Shown here piece after piece: positions 11,291 to 22,268 of a DNA stretch of 64,000 nucleotides. Origin of the DNA: Siphonodentalium dalli (lineage: Eukaryota; Mollusca; Scaphopoda; Gadilida; Siphonodentaliidae); contig CP136064.1 in the NCBI GenBank assembly GCA_032622095.1, positions 249,331,827 through 249,395,826 of the forward strand, written 5' to 3'. The translations under genes were made by a program, and so were the position numbers. How positions within the stretch are numbered: the first letter of the stretch is position 1; the number at the start of each line of letters is the position of its first letter. Under the pieces are notes generated by a model, which made no database searches, was not told where the DNA came from, and worked only from the letters and a program-made list of their open reading frames with translations.

Positions 11291-11534
11291 TCAAATCCAA
11301 CACATAAGATTCAGTGCATTGTCACTGCTCTGCACATAACAAACTGAACCACATGGGCCCCCAATGGGTGTCGGACATATTGGAATGGTCTCAGTATTCT
11401 TCATTTGCTGAGATGCTCAGATGATAGAAGCAGATGAGACAGACAGAGAAACACTTTATTCAACCCCGTTCATTCATTTATAGGGGTGTTAATATGATTA
11501 ACAAATTAATAGAAATAAAATAACCCTTTCTTTA

Positions 11535-11721
11535 TTAACCCTTCTATGACTGTCCATATATAAGAGAATGCATATGGCCTAACAATATTTACCTTGACGT
11601 TGTAATCCATTGCATTCTCTTATATATGGAAGGTTCCAAATGGGAGACTCGCATATACAAGAGAATTCACTGGCACCAGATTAATGCTGCACCAGCATAG
11701 ACCCCATCAATAAAGGGTTAA
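11535..11721 (+). mobile_element. TTAA-C MITE, degenerate (C1), nested in S1
   Basis: TTAACCCTTCTATGACTG at the left and AAAGGGTTAA at the right, both TTAA intact. The part between the left end and the first hairpin is missing, and the hairpins are partly decayed (ccatatataagagaatgcat; tctcttatatatggaaggtt). It sits in the left terminus of S1, at the position matching tactaaatac in S2. Confidence 0.75.
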
Positions 11722-11773
11722 ATACTCATTGACAAGTTAAGTTATCCCATAGGAAATATTCAGATAATATCTG

Positions 11774-12210
11774 TTAACCCTTTCAGTGCCAGGTCCGATT
11801 TTTGTATCAACCCATATACCCTGTGCCAATGCATTCTCTTATATTTGCGAGTCGACCATAGGTCGCCTCGCATATATAAGAGAATGCATTGGCCTAACAA
11901 TTTTTCATCATTTGTTATTATTTTTTACAATTTTAATAATTTTCTCTTATATTCTTTAACAGACTTATTTTGTAGGTTTAGTGCCAGGGAATCTTACGTT
12001 TTTCATGGGCATCAAAATTATTACTATGAATACTTGGTGATAGTTTTGAGTTATAACATGCCCCTAAGGTTTTATCCAGTTTGTTTTTAAATTCGCTATA
12101 GCATGCTTAAGCATACCCAAAAAGAATTGAACCCAAATTTTTTTTAGGGCCGATTTTACAGACCGTAAATTAGGGCCGATGAGATCGGCCCCTGGCACTG
12201 AAAGGGTTAA
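11774..12210 (+). mobile_element. TTAA-B MITE, longest copy (B1), nested in S1
   Basis: Reference copy, 437 bp. The ends are TTAACCCTTTCAGTGCCAG and CTGGCACTGAAAGGGTTAA. One shared ~60-bp hairpin (gtgccaatgcattctcttat...) lies near the left. The right part contains taggtttagtgccaggga, a unique ~140-bp segment (tatgaatacttggtgatag, ccctaaggttttatccag), then GGGCCGATGAGATCGGCCCC. Copies B3-B7 have lost most of that unique segment, so they are deletion derivatives. Confidence 0.9.
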
Positions 12211-12559
12211 CAAAACATTATCTAAACATCCCCCCCAATGAATTATTCTGCTGTTATCTGTTTTTCTGGCTGTCGTCATTTATTGCCGTGACACCCATCC
12301 AAATGCTTAATAGACTGTTCCAATGTATAGTTTTAAAACTAAATGGGAGAATCCATTTAGGACAGAAAGAGTTAACAACCAAGCAGAGAGTATATATCCA
12401 GTTATGAAATTGTTTAATACAATAAATCAATATCAAGAGATTACAAAGTACAACGATTTTGTACTCTTAATATTCTATTCAAGTTCTTTGTGGTGGTGCC
12501 AGTATCAAGAGTCATTTTCCCAACAATGAGAGATTAGCCATAGAGTACACCACACAAAC

Positions 12560-13020
12560 AGAGACGTGGCTAGAGGGTCTCAGTTGGGGGGGGGGGGGGG
12601 GGTTCCACCTTGAAATTTCCAACTACACACACCACACCTTGAACTAGACAAGAATCCTGTTCACGAAATACCATTTGCACCCCATTATACCCCCCCCCCA
12701 TTGGGTTGCAACTTTCCAACTGGCATCTCTAACTTTCCAACTGTAGGAAATTTCCAATCAGACACCCCCCCCTAAGGTTGGAAAATGTCCAACTGATGGC
12801 CATTTGAGACCAAAATGTTTAACAAAAGTAGAAAAATATCCTTGTGTTGGTCTAAAAACAACAAATTCCCCACTAATAACGGTTGCAAAATCAAAGAATG
12901 AGAACAATTTCAATATGTTGTGTAATATTTCCAAGTAACTATTCTGACAGGCATGAAATTTCCAACTGCTAAAAATTTATGATCAAAGTTGGAGGGGGTT
13001 GATACCCCCAAACACCCCTG
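12560..13020. repeat. Region with repeated GTTGGAAATTTCCAAC-like motifs (V1)
   Basis: Short motifs of the type ttggaaa/tttccaac recur at least seven times with C-runs and G-runs (poly-G near 12584-12601, C-runs near 12691 and 12767). The same vocabulary recurs at 59790-60200. It may be a decayed element with many short inverted motifs; borders are unclear. Confidence 0.35.
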
Positions 13021-13261
13021 TAACCACATCCCTGCCCATAAGGGGGTGTAACATGCATGCAATGATAGGCATACTAGCTGCATGGGGATTCATCTTTGTC
13101 AGTAACTATACCACTGCCATGTCACTGACTGGTATTGACTGGTATTGACTAAGGAAATGACACCTTAACATATAACTTGCCCTCTAATCCCATTGTCTCA
13201 TATCTTATCACATTCAGTGTATGAACCATCTTTTTAAATTTTATAGTTTAAATCCATTTTG

Positions 13262-13414
13262 ATTATGGGTAATTTTTCAGGATTTAGTCGGAAATATGGC
13301 TCTCACTGAGAGCTTTCCGATGAATGGCAACAAGCCATATTTCCGACTAAATCCTGAAAAGTTATCCATAATTCTGCTGTGGTTAAGCGGTCAATTATTT
13401 AGAGCATTACTGTA
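13262..13414. mobile_element. TA-D MITE, left end and part of one arm deleted (D2)
   Basis: Begins inside the left arm at attatgggtaatttttcagg. The left arm jumps from aatatggct to ctcactgagag, so the loop side is deleted too. The right arm is complete to attactgTA. Confidence 0.88.
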
Positions 13415-13445
13415 TGTTAATTGTTTAATATTTTACATATATTTG

Positions 13446-13488
13446 TTCTGCTGTGGTTAAGGGGTCGATTAATTAGGGCATTACTGTA
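13446..13488. mobile_element. TA-D terminal fragment (D2b)
   Basis: A 43-bp piece of the terminal arm (tctgctgtggttaaggggtc, then attagggcattactgTA) lies 31 bp beyond the end of D2 in the same orientation. It suggests a partial duplication of the D2 end or a remnant of a second insertion. Confidence 0.8.
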
Positions 13489-14264
13489 TATGATAAACTA
13501 TATTGTGAATAATAAATAGAGACAAATATCTAACTCACCTGTTAAAAGAATAATAATGAATTGAAAAGTCCAAACAATCAAATGAAACGTCAAACAATCT
13601 CAAAAAGTCCTAAACAACCACTCTTCCTTGCAAGAAATGACACGGAAAGGTTTGTTTTTCAGGAACACCAGATCACTAGTAGATCATCAGGTATAAAACA
13701 AAACAAATACAAACTGGAACATATGCGAATAGTAGCACCGGCGGTACAGAGGTATAACATAGAATGTAATGGTTTACACGCTACCACACTATGGTGTTCT
13801 CCTCCTGTGTTTCAGTGATCAGAACAGTAATTAATATACTCCACCACCGCTACTATCGAAAACCTAACTAATGTAATTGTTCATTTGAAGTACTCCTCCC
13901 AATGTTTGTGAACCCCACTCGAATCTGATTGCCTGTGATCTATGTAAGAATTCTGTAGCTTGTGGGTATAGACCATTCAATGAAGACCGAATGCAAATTT
14001 ACCAACAAACGGAGCCTCCTAGCATTATAGTGTTTGTCCACCAAGGTGATCCTTGGGGCAAGCTTTGTAGTTTAGGTCATATGGTGAAAGGTAATAGGCT
14101 TATAATACATTGTATGCAAATGTAATAATGTCGCAAAACCAATGTGCAATCTTGAGTAATATCTCATAAAGTACTTCAGCTTTATTAAAAGGGATCTATT
14201 ATATCTATGCATATGCTGAAGAATTGGTTTAAGATTAAAAGAGGGAATGATGAAAAGGGTTTTT
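13489..14264. other. Intergenic, no gene recognised
   Basis: An 85-codon plus-strand frame (13561-13818) has no recognisable domain or codon signature. No repeat family from this window detected. Confidence 0.35.
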
Positions 14265-14659
14265 ATCTTGAATTAGACCCATTGGATTAGGTTTATTAGT
14301 GAAGAAGCAAAATATATCTCATGAAAGGAAACTTTTTATTTAATTCATCTGTGGTGCATTTTCTAAACCTTTTATGCACAGCAAACAATATAATAGCTAT
14401 ATGAAAGAAACTGCACCATATGAACCTCAATTCTATCAGTATTATGATCAAGTTGAATGAAATTCCTAACAATAGAAACACAAAACATTTAAGCTGTAAT
14501 TTAATTAATGACCTAATCTCAGCTATTTTGATACATATGGAGAGATTTATCAAAGGTGTCAAAGGCACTCTCAACTTGAAAGTTTGATCATCGCTGCCTT
14601 TTATGATTATATATGGTACAAGTGCTGTGCCATTGGGGGGGGGGGGGGGGGGGGGGGGT

Positions 14660-15178
14660 TGTCTGTCATTTGCAGAATGAGGTCCCAAGAGTGAGAATTT
14701 AGTGATGCTATCCAGCATTCATCCTCTGGGGGCCTCATTCTGCTCAGACCTCAACTGCTGTGGGAGAGCTAGGATCAGATTGAATTTTTTTTAATTTGAG
14801 ACTATAGATACTTCCCAGAAGATCAGGCCTAAGCAGAAGATCAGGACCTCATTCTGCTTAAGCCTCAACTGCTATGGGAGACCTAGGATCAGATTGAAGT
14901 TCCCCAGTTGAAGTTGGTAATGTTCACCCATTAGTCACCTCGATTATGCATTTTATATTCTGCAAATTAGGGGATATAGAAACTGAGCAGAATGGAAAAA
15001 TTAACAAAAAACAATGTTAATTTGAGACTATAGATACTTCCCAGAAGATGAGGCCTATGCAGAATGAGATCCCCAGAGGGTGAATTTGGTGATGCTAGAC
15101 TGTCGTGCGGGATAGTCATTTAATTCACCATCTGTGGACCTTATTCTACAAATGACAGACACAATTTTTCCAGACTTG
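14660..15178. mobile_element. hAT-F MITE with internal duplication (F2)
   Basis: Starts at ttgtctgtcatttgcagaat directly after a G-run and ends ccagacttga. The spacer segments tcaactgctgtgggag and gatcagattgaa occur twice (14750 and 14870), so part of the spacer is duplicated. The complete long spacer (gttcacccattagtcacc, attaggggatatagaaactg, acttcccagaagatgaggcc) is preserved in the second part. Confidence 0.8.
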
Positions 15179-15303
15179 ATCTTGAATTAGTCCCAATGGA
15201 TTAGGTTTATTGGTGAAGAAGCAAAATCTATCTCATGAAGAAACCTTTTATTTAATTCATCCCGGGTGCAGTTATCTAAACCTTCTATGCATAGCAAACA
15301 ATA

Positions 15304-15498
15304 TACAGTAATGCCCTAAATAATCGACTCCTTAACCACAGCAGAATTATGGGTAATTTTTCAGGATTTAGTCAGAAATATGGCTTGTTGCTATTCATCG
15401 GAAAGCTCTCAGTGAGATCCATATTTCCGACTAAATCCTGAAAAATTACCCATAATTCTGCTGTGGTTAAGGAGTCGATTATTTAGGGCATTACTGTA
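15304..15498. mobile_element. TA-D MITE (D3) with verified empty site
   Basis: Ends TACAGTAATGCC and attactgTA are intact. The centre has lost ~20 bp: one arm goes from ctctcagtgag straight to atccatatttccg. The empty target is at 14381-14400 in the upstream duplicate. Confidence 0.92.
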
Positions 15499-15726
15499 AT
15501 AGCTTTATCGAAGAAACTGCACTAAATGAACCTCAATGCTATGAGAAAGTTGAATGAAATTCCTAACAATAGAAACAAAAAAACTATGAGCTGTTATTTA
15601 ATTAAGGGCCTATAATCTCAGCTATTTGGAAACTTATGGAGAGATTTATCAAAACTGTCAAAGGCAATCAGTTTGATCAACACTGCATTTTATGATTATA
15701 AATGGTACAAGCACTATGCCATGGGG

Positions 15727-16093
15727 AAGGGGGGTGGGGGGGATGGGGTGGATGTGGTGTGCGGATGATCGGGATATGGCTAGATGGATAAATAGCCTCC
15801 ACAAACTAATTAGCCTGATCTCCTGGTTATATGACCTTGTCCCCACATCCGGTTGTAACTAGCAATCTGATTGGAGCACAACGCCACATTCAAATCACCA
15901 TGTCCCCCCTGTCACCCTTGACAGCGGGGTATAAGAGAACGTGCACCAAACATCGGGGGTTTATGAGCACATGCAACATCGGGGGTATATGAATGACCCT
16001 TGAACTGGCAGTTTCCACCAATCATGACGTTGCTCTCGCATGCCGAATTTGGAGACATGGTTATTGCTGTGGGGACAAAATCGTTATCTCCGG
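15727..16093. other. G-rich segment then unique sequence
   Basis: 15726-15760 is G-rich (gggaaggggggtgggggggat). 15950-16000 has two copies of catcgggggt-tatga separated by a few bases. No gene recognised. Confidence 0.35.
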
Positions 16094-16212
16094 CAACATC
16101 ATGGGGTACATGGAGATTTAATACCTGGATGTCTCTTTTTGAACCCTTCGGCTCCGCCTCGGGGTTCAAAATTGACTTCCAGGTATTAAATCTCCATGTA
16201 CCCCTGATGTTG
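16094..16212. repeat. 119-bp inverted repeat / hairpin (N)
   Basis: The left arm caacatcatggggtacatgg-agatttaatacctgga pairs with tccaggtattaaatct-ccatgtacccctgatgttg at the right. A nested inner pair, gaaccc...gggttc, flanks ttcggctccgcctc. The arms are about 40-45 bp with few mismatches. No flanking duplication is obvious and no second copy was seen, so it is a fold-back sequence or a MITE of an otherwise unseen family. Confidence 0.7.
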
Positions 16213-16535
16213 CTGAAGATAACAAATAATACTGGAATGAGGAAGCCTTATAAATAAATATAAAATATAGATTTATCAAGGTTATCTAGCCTAACAAAAT
16301 ATTTAAATGAAACAAGTCATCCATGGATCCTCCACATTTGATAACGAATTCAATTGACCATGCGGTTTCAGAGAAAAAGATAACGTTCAGCCTTTCAGTG
16401 AATTCATTGGAGGGTAAAGTGTTCAATCCCTTGGCTCCACACCTTTTTGACTTGCCAACCTGGATTATACAAATCTAAATCCCCTGCATCCAAGGACCCA
16501 TCACAACAGATATATTAAGCAAATTAACCTGGTGG

Positions 16536-16924
16536 TTAACCCTTTGAGTGCCAGGTCTGATTTTTGTATCAACCCATATACCCTGTGCCAATGCATTCTC
16601 TTATATATGCGAGTCGACCATAGGTCGCCTCGCATATATAAGAGAATGCATTGGCCTAACAATTTTTCATCATTTGTTATTATTTTTTACAATTTTTTAC
16701 AATTTTAATAATTTTTTCTTATATTCTTTAACAGAATTATTTTGTAGGTTTAGTGCCAGGGAATCTCACGTTTTTCATCGGCATCAAAATTATTACTATG
16801 AATACTTGGTGATAGTTTTGAGTTATAACATGCCCCTAAGGTTTTATCCAGTTTGTTTTTAAATTCGCTATACCAAACGTAAATTAGGGCCGATGAGATC
16901 GGCCCCTGGCACTGAAAGGGTTAA
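16536..16924 (+). mobile_element. TTAA-B MITE, near full length (B2)
   Basis: TTAACCCTTTGAGTGCCAG to CTGGCACTGAAAGGGTTAA. It retains most of the unique segment seen in B1 (tatgaatacttggtgatag; ccctaaggttttatccag) but lacks the ~45 bp that precede acgtaaattagggccgatg in B1. Confidence 0.92.
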
Positions 16925-17268
16925 AGAGAAGATATTTTATGGTGTTTCAGTGAATTAATTGATGGTTGGTCCTTTTATAGTTCAATCCATTTCTGACCAA
17001 ATGCAGTTGTCCCCATTTCTGAATCTTTACATTTACTCATCTTTAATCAGGGGCCCTACGTATCAAATATAGATGTAAATGTAGGCTAAATATGCCAAAA
17101 TGTTTCAGAGAAGATGTTTCAGTAGTTTCACTGCACTCTTTGAGAGAAACAATTGTAAGTCGAAAGGCCCCACCTGTATTTGACTGTTTAACAAATATTG
17201 TTCCAGTTACCTAGGGTCTAAAACCACCAAATATGACAGTTACAGTTACAGTTCTGGGACAAGGATCT
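16925..17268. other. Intergenic, nothing recognised
   Basis: Unique-looking sequence. A short repeat, gacagttacagttacagttc, lies near 17234. Confidence 0.35.
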
Positions 17269-17493
17269 TTAAACCTTCCATGACTGGAGCTTCCTGCAAT
17301 TTTGTGAAAACCCTGTGCCAATGCATTCTTATATATGTGAATCTCCCATAGGGAGCCTTGCATATATAAGAGAACACATGAGCCTAAAGATATTTACCTT
17401 GACGTTGTAAGCCAGACTCGCACATATAAGAGAATGCATTGACACAGGATCTTTAATGCTGCATCGGCGCAGCTCCCGCCATGAAAGGGTTAA
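17269..17493 (+). mobile_element. TTAA-C MITE (C2)
   Basis: Left end TTAAACCTTCCATGACTGGA, right end CCGCCATGAAAGGGTTAA. The first hairpin is recognisable (ccaatgcattcttatatatg ... ataagagaacacatg). The second has lost its left half: the sequence goes from gacgttgtaagccag straight to actcgcacatataagagaat. Confidence 0.85.
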
Positions 17494-18574
17494 CAACTAT
17501 CATATGAAGGACCATCATCGATGGACAACACTTAAATAATGGACAAATGTTTAAAGAATTCTCAGAGGGGATTAAAATTGGACTGATAATGTTGTAAAAA
17601 GTGAAGGTGGCACTTTAAAGGTACACAATCCAATCAGATGGTCCCCATATCATCAACATTTCTTCAAAATACGCATTAGTTATCAGAATCGATTAATTGC
17701 AACAAAATAATGCTAACCACTGTTAACTATGGTATCAAATTTCCCAAAACATGTTATTTCTCAACATTTTGTTCAACAAAATATGGCCGTATTATCACTG
17801 AGTATCACAAAATTTGGCCGTATTACCACTTGATTAAGAGAGTTATCCATATTCATCTGCAATTTTGTCCGAGACCATCCATTTGACGGCGTTTTTCTGG
17901 GCCAAAAATAATTGCACATCTTGAGAAATAACAAACTTAAAAAATCGATATCTGATCACTCTGAGCTTTGATGGGTGACTTCCTCAACTCGAATCAAATA
18001 TTTTTTACCCCTGAAGCCAAAGAAATAGTAATTTAGGAGAGTTAATTCGGATAATTCATCTTTAAAATAAAGAACTAACACATCCAATAAAATAATGCAA
18101 GAAGTGAACACAAAAGTTCCTTTAATACATAAATTATTACAGGGATTCATTCAATTTTAGTGCTTCACACTTTTAATAAATTTTCTCACAGTTAAAATAT
18201 CATTACAGCTATGAATATGTTATTTAATTTTCATTGCCATCTTTGAAATATAATTCCTGATCTCAAGTTAATACAATAAGTAACAGGTAACACACTGTCA
18301 CAAATATAGAAAAAATAAACCCATAAATATGCTATCTCATTTTTAGACTACCTTAACTTTTGAGAAGTCAACTGCTTCATTGTAATTTTTGATAAATAAG
18401 TTCTCGTGTCACATTAATTCAATAAGTAACAGGTAACACGCTGTCACAAGATATAAAAGAATATCAGATAAGAGCTAAAAGCCCACTAAAACGCCCACAA
18501 GTGTGATATTAGAACAAAGCTAACAGATAACAAATGATTGTCAACATATTCTACTCTCTTTATCAAATCCATCA
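17494..18574. other. Intergenic with a small local duplication
   Basis: The segment aataagtaacaggtaacac-(a/g)ctgtcacaa occurs near 18276 and 18421 about 145 bp apart, and ggccgtattatcac/ggccgtattaccac occurs near 17785 and 17817. No coding region recognised. Confidence 0.4.
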
Positions 18575-18755
18575 ATAACCCTTTCATGATGGGAGCTGTG
18601 CTGGTGTAGCATTAAAGATCCTGTGCCAGTGCATTTTCTTAATATTGTTAGGCCAATGCATTCTATTATATACGCGAGGCGCCCTATCACATATATAAGA
18701 GAATGCATCGGCATTTTCCCAAAATTTCAGGAAGCTCCAGTCATGAAAGGGTTAA
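18575..18755 (-). mobile_element. TTAA-C MITE, inverted and shortened (C3)
   Basis: Runs from ATAACCCTTTCATGATGGGA (TTAA mutated to ATAA) to CCAGTCATGAAAGGGTTAA. One hairpin is mostly lost: ccagtgcattttcttaatatt joins directly to gttaggccaatgcattct. Confidence 0.82.
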
Positions 18756-19553
18756 GACTTGTTTTTTTTATGATTTTCTATTCTACTTACATAACATTCA
18801 ATGAACCATTCCCAGCTACACCCAGGTAGATCCACTATGCTCCCTCCTGTCAGCCCCACGACTAACGGACCCCAGCAGGTGGAGCTGTGAATATTATAGT
18901 AATAACCGCACTGTGAGGTGAAACACCCAGGTAGAGAAACATAATTAACGACAAAATAATTAAGATCTGGCAGCCGGCTACAAAAATGTAATTATGGGGT
19001 AATAATTAATAACAAAATTATTAGACAGAAAAACGAGACCTCCACTCAAAGGTTCTACATAGGTTTGAAACTGAGAAATTCCCAGCATAAGTATCATGGC
19101 TTTAAAGCCCCAAACAATACCCAACAAGAAGTACTCCATAAAACACTTTGTGCCAATAACGATTCTTACCTGATCTAATGTATCTGGCGATGAGTTTTTG
19201 AGCTACATGTGAATAAAGCTCCGGTAATTGGCCGGGAGATACCTGTGATGGAGAATGGAAGATAAAAACACCTGGTCACTTTACGGAGGATATCCATCAT
19301 GGGTAACATTCCAGACTGTAAGAGGGTTCAGCTTAACAGTTGCTTATATTGTCTACTAGAGAATATGTTTAACAATAGAAGGAACTCATCAGCATAATTG
19401 TCCTGTTTGTTTATTACAAATTGCATTGAGAAAGATATCATCAGGAAACCAAAATGTTAACGAAGAAATGCAAACATCACTCTGTCAAAAATTGATGGTG
19501 ATTCCCAATTTCAGCTTGACCAGTGACCTAGCTGCAGCTAGATCATATCATGA
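18756..19553. other. Intergenic, no gene recognised
   Basis: Unique-looking sequence. No inverted repeat, family match or coding signature found. Confidence 0.35.
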
Positions 19554-20031
19554 ATCTCTACTCTGGCTAACGCCTGTAGAGATCATATTCCACTGGTACA
19601 AAACCTGGGAACTTTTCGAAGCTTTGACAGGGAACCTTATAAAGTACAAAAAATATCACGGGAATATATTTATTACTTATTATCTGTTCCTTAATAATTT
19701 ACTTCACAGAAGGTGAATGTCCCAATTCAAAAAATGTTATTTTTGAGCCGATATCGCAATAAAGGATGAATTTATTAACCAGGAGAAATTCCATAATTGT
19801 AAGTGACGCAAAGCAAAATCACTCACAAATTTATTTAAATCGTGAAAGTTTGAGTCGGGACCTTCACCAACAGTGAAGTACATTATTAAGGAGCACATAA
19901 TAACTAAGAAATATATTCCCCACGTTATTTTTTCGACTCTATAATGTTCCCTGTCAAAACTAAAAAAAATTCCAAAGTTTTGCCCTGCATGGTGGTATAT
20001 TATCTCTACGGGTGTTAGCCTGAGTAGAGAT
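19554..20031. mobile_element. 478-bp inverted-repeat element (P)
   Basis: The arms are about 180 bp each. The left runs from atctctactctggctaacg to cacagaaggtgaatgtccc. The right is its diverged reverse complement, from gggaccttcaccaacagtg to ttagcctgagtagagat. About 110 bp of non-paired sequence lies between. Only copy in the window. The right border coincides with the truncated start of hAT-F copy F3, so it may have inserted into or recombined with that element. No clear target duplication. Confidence 0.72.
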
Positions 20032-20374
20032 GTCACTGCGCAGTGGGCTAGCATCACTGAATTGACTCTAGGGACCTCATTCTGCTTAGGACTCATCTTC
20101 TGGGATTTAGTTACTTTTTCCCTTTTGTTTAGTTTCTATATCCCCTAATTTGCAGAAGATCAACTGCATAATCCAGGTGACTAATGGGTGAACATCACCA
20201 ACTTCAACTGGAGATCTTCAACCTGATCCTAGGTCTCCCATAGCAGTTGAGGCCTCAGCAGAATGATTTCCCAGAGGGTAAATTTGGTGATGCTTAAGCC
20301 CACAATGTGGGATAGCGTCACTAAATTCACCCTCTGGGGACCTCATTCTGCAAATTACTATTTCAAGGTTTAAC
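20032..20374. mobile_element. hAT-F MITE, one end lost (F3)
   Basis: Starts inside the first hairpin (gtcactgcgcagtgggctag) and has the spacer in the opposite orientation to F1 (ctatatcccctaatttgcag, ggtgactaatgggtgaacat). The second hairpin ends in ctatttcaagg. The missing left end abuts inverted-repeat element P. Confidence 0.8.
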
Positions 20375-20480
20375 CAGCAGCCAATTCAGTCATAAGCCAA
20401 TTTTGATGGTGATAAAGCAACGCTAACTGGAGTTATACCAACCAACAACAAAGCAAATTCAAAATTCAAAGTTGAAAGAT

Positions 20481-20500
20481 AAATAAATAAATAAATAAAT
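20481..20500 (+). repeat. (AAAT)5 microsatellite
   Basis: Five uninterrupted AAAT units. Confidence 0.95.
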
Positions 20501-20590
20501 CCTGACATATCTGTAAAAAGAATGCTAAAGATCATTAAAACATGACCTATGATGACAGAGATTGTAGGCACAAATGCATTTTTCACTCTG

Positions 20591-20838
20591 TTAACCCTTT
20601 GAGTGCCAGGTCCGATTTTTGTATCAACCCATATACCCTGTGCCAATGCATTCTCTTATATATGCGAGTCGACCATAGGTCGCCTCGCATATATAAGAGA
20701 ATGCATTGGCCTAACAATTTTTCATCATTTGTTATTATTTTTTACAATTTTTTACAATGTTTTTTATTTTTTTAGGGCCGATTTTACAGACCGTAAATTA
20801 GGGCAGATGAGATCGGCCCCTGGCACTGAGACGGTTAA
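20591..20838 (+). mobile_element. TTAA-B MITE, internally deleted (B3)
   Basis: Left end and hairpin are complete. The middle is deleted from the T-rich spacer directly to agggccgattttacagaccg. The right terminus is mutated to ctgagacggTTAA. Confidence 0.88.
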
Positions 20839-21003
20839 GGGGCATAACTGCAAAAAATGGATGGGCAAAGCCCTTTCCATACTGCTAACCTTTCTGTCAT
20901 GGTGATTCATCTGCATACCAGAGATCATTTGAATCTGACCACAGATGACTGAGATATAGATCTCCAAATTTCAGACATACACATGGACAGCAAGACGGCT
21001 TGA
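20839..21003 (+). repeat. Pearl-like repeat fragment (Y2)
   Basis: Shares with Y1 the order catggtgattcatctgcat, catttgaatctgacca, gatgactgagatatag, then catggacagcaagacgg. It abuts a 5'-truncated hAT-F copy. Confidence 0.5.
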
Positions 21004-21180
21004 ACTAAAAACAATGTTAATTTGATACTATAGATACTTCCCAGAAGATGAGGCCTAAGCAGAATGAGGTCTCCAGAGGGTGAATTTGGTGATGCTAGCC
21101 CGCTGTGTGCGATAGCATCACTAAATTCACCCTCTGGGGACCTCATTCTGCAAACAACAGACATGCTATTTGCAGGCTTG
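21004..21180. mobile_element. hAT-F MITE, half element (F4)
   Basis: Begins in the spacer at aactaaaaacaatgttaatt and continues through one complete hairpin to tttgcaggcttg. The same start point recurs in F5 and in the right part of F7, so half elements may have been mobile in their own right or share a breakpoint. Confidence 0.8.
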
Positions 21181-21439
21181 CTGTTGAAAGATTTGAACAA
21201 TACATGATAGATTGTTGGTTGTAATTGGGAATTAATGACTTCTAGCAGATCTCCAGGGAATGTTTATAAAAATGTCAGATTTCACTTGACATGTGTAGGC
21301 ATATCCCACATACAGTTAGCGCCAAAGTAAATGCTTCCTATTAATGATTCTCTGTCAAGAATTTGAGTAAATTTTATTTTTGGGACCAGGGTGGAAGAAG
21401 CAGTAAACTCTATTCTTTTATTTTTTAATATACAATTTC

Positions 21440-21734
21440 TGTTCTTACCAAATATGAACCCATTTGGCCTGATGGTATTTGAGAAGAAGATGTTCAAAAT
21501 AATTACTATGGAGGGAAAGAGTTATGGCCCTGGCTTCGCAGCTATTTGACCCAGTGACCTCATTTGAACAAATCTGAATGTGAGTCACCTAGGGAACATC
21601 CACACCAAATATGAACCCATTCGGTCTTATGGTTCCGAAGAAGATGTTTAAAGAATTGTTGACGGACGATGGACAGACGGACAACGGACGAGGAGTGATG
21701 ACTATAGCTCCACTGGAGACTTCGTCTCAGGTGA
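21440..21734 (+). repeat. Pearl-like two-unit repeat with GGACGA tail (Y3)
   Basis: The unit accaaatatgaacccatt-(t/c)gg-ct-atggt, gaagaagatgtt-aaa, occurs at about 21448 and 21606, a 158-bp period. A gacggacgatggacagacgg tract and the end cactggagacttcgtctcag follow. Unit length and microsatellite tail resemble bivalve pearl elements. Confidence 0.55.
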
Positions 21735-21877
21735 GCTAAAAAAAACAATGTTAATTTGAGTCTATATATACTTCCTAAAAGATGAGGCCTAAGCAGATTG
21801 AGGTCCCCAGAGAGTGACTAACTTCACCCTCTGGGGACCTCATTTTGCAAATGACAGACATGCTATTTCAAGGCTAG
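21735..21877. mobile_element. hAT-F MITE, half element with shortened hairpin (F5)
   Basis: Starts in the spacer (aaaaacaatgttaatttgag). The hairpin has lost its central CCCGC...GCGGG part (agagagtgactaacttcacc). Ends ctatttcaaggcta. Confidence 0.75.
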
Positions 21878-22260
21878 CAGTACAGAGAAGTAGTTAACAT
21901 GATAAGAATGTACTGTAAAAACCATTCTCAACCATAAAGTGCATGGAACAACCTCATTAACTTTTATTCGCAACAAAAAGGAATTGGAACACATGTAGAC
22001 TTATGGGTAATTTGCTATGTGCCCTTTGATCTTTAGACAAAAAAATCAAATTTATTTTCAATAGGCAAGCAGAGGTGATGAAGGATGCAGAAGATAAATA
22101 AAAGCATCTCATCCACAGTACATCTGGCATAAAGATTCACTAATGGAATGTGTGGATTGCATCTCCGTGTGAAAACCCATGATGAACTTTTGCTTGCTAC
22201 CCTGACTGGCGCTAATCTCAGCACCCAGCCTCATGGTGAACAAGATCAACAGGTAAAGTA
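21878..22260. other. Intergenic, no gene recognised
   Basis: Unique-looking sequence between two hAT-type MITEs. No supported frame. Confidence 0.35.
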
Positions 22261-22268
22261 GTGGAGCT

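Larger units (their letters stand above)
11520..12375 (+). mobile_element. TTAA-S MITE carrying two nested MITEs (S1)
   Basis: Removing TTAA-C copy C1 (one TTAA retained) and TTAA-B copy B1 (one TTAA retained) leaves a ~235-bp sequence collinear with copy S2 at 28726-28963. It has a taaccctttcttta end, atactcattgac, a stem cagataata...ttatctaaacat, tgttatctg, aatagactgttccaatgtat, and a right end ggacagaaagagTTAA. So S1 is the oldest layer and both insertions used TTAA. Confidence 0.82.
14265..15726 (+). repeat. Local tandem duplication (about 365 bp) separated by hAT-F
   Basis: 14265-14635 (atcttgaattagaccc ... ggtacaagtgctgtgccatt) is repeated at 15179-15726 (atcttgaattagtccc ... ggtacaagcactatgccat), both ending in G-runs. 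The second copy is interrupted by TA-D copy D3. The first copy holds the empty target gcaaacaataTAatagct. hAT-F copy F2 lies between the two copies. Confidence 0.85.

Noticed and set aside
9499-13090. Shared ~22-bp string aggcatactagctgcatggg near 9502 and 13066
   Set aside because: Too short and with unrelated flanks on both sides; not enough to define a repeat family.
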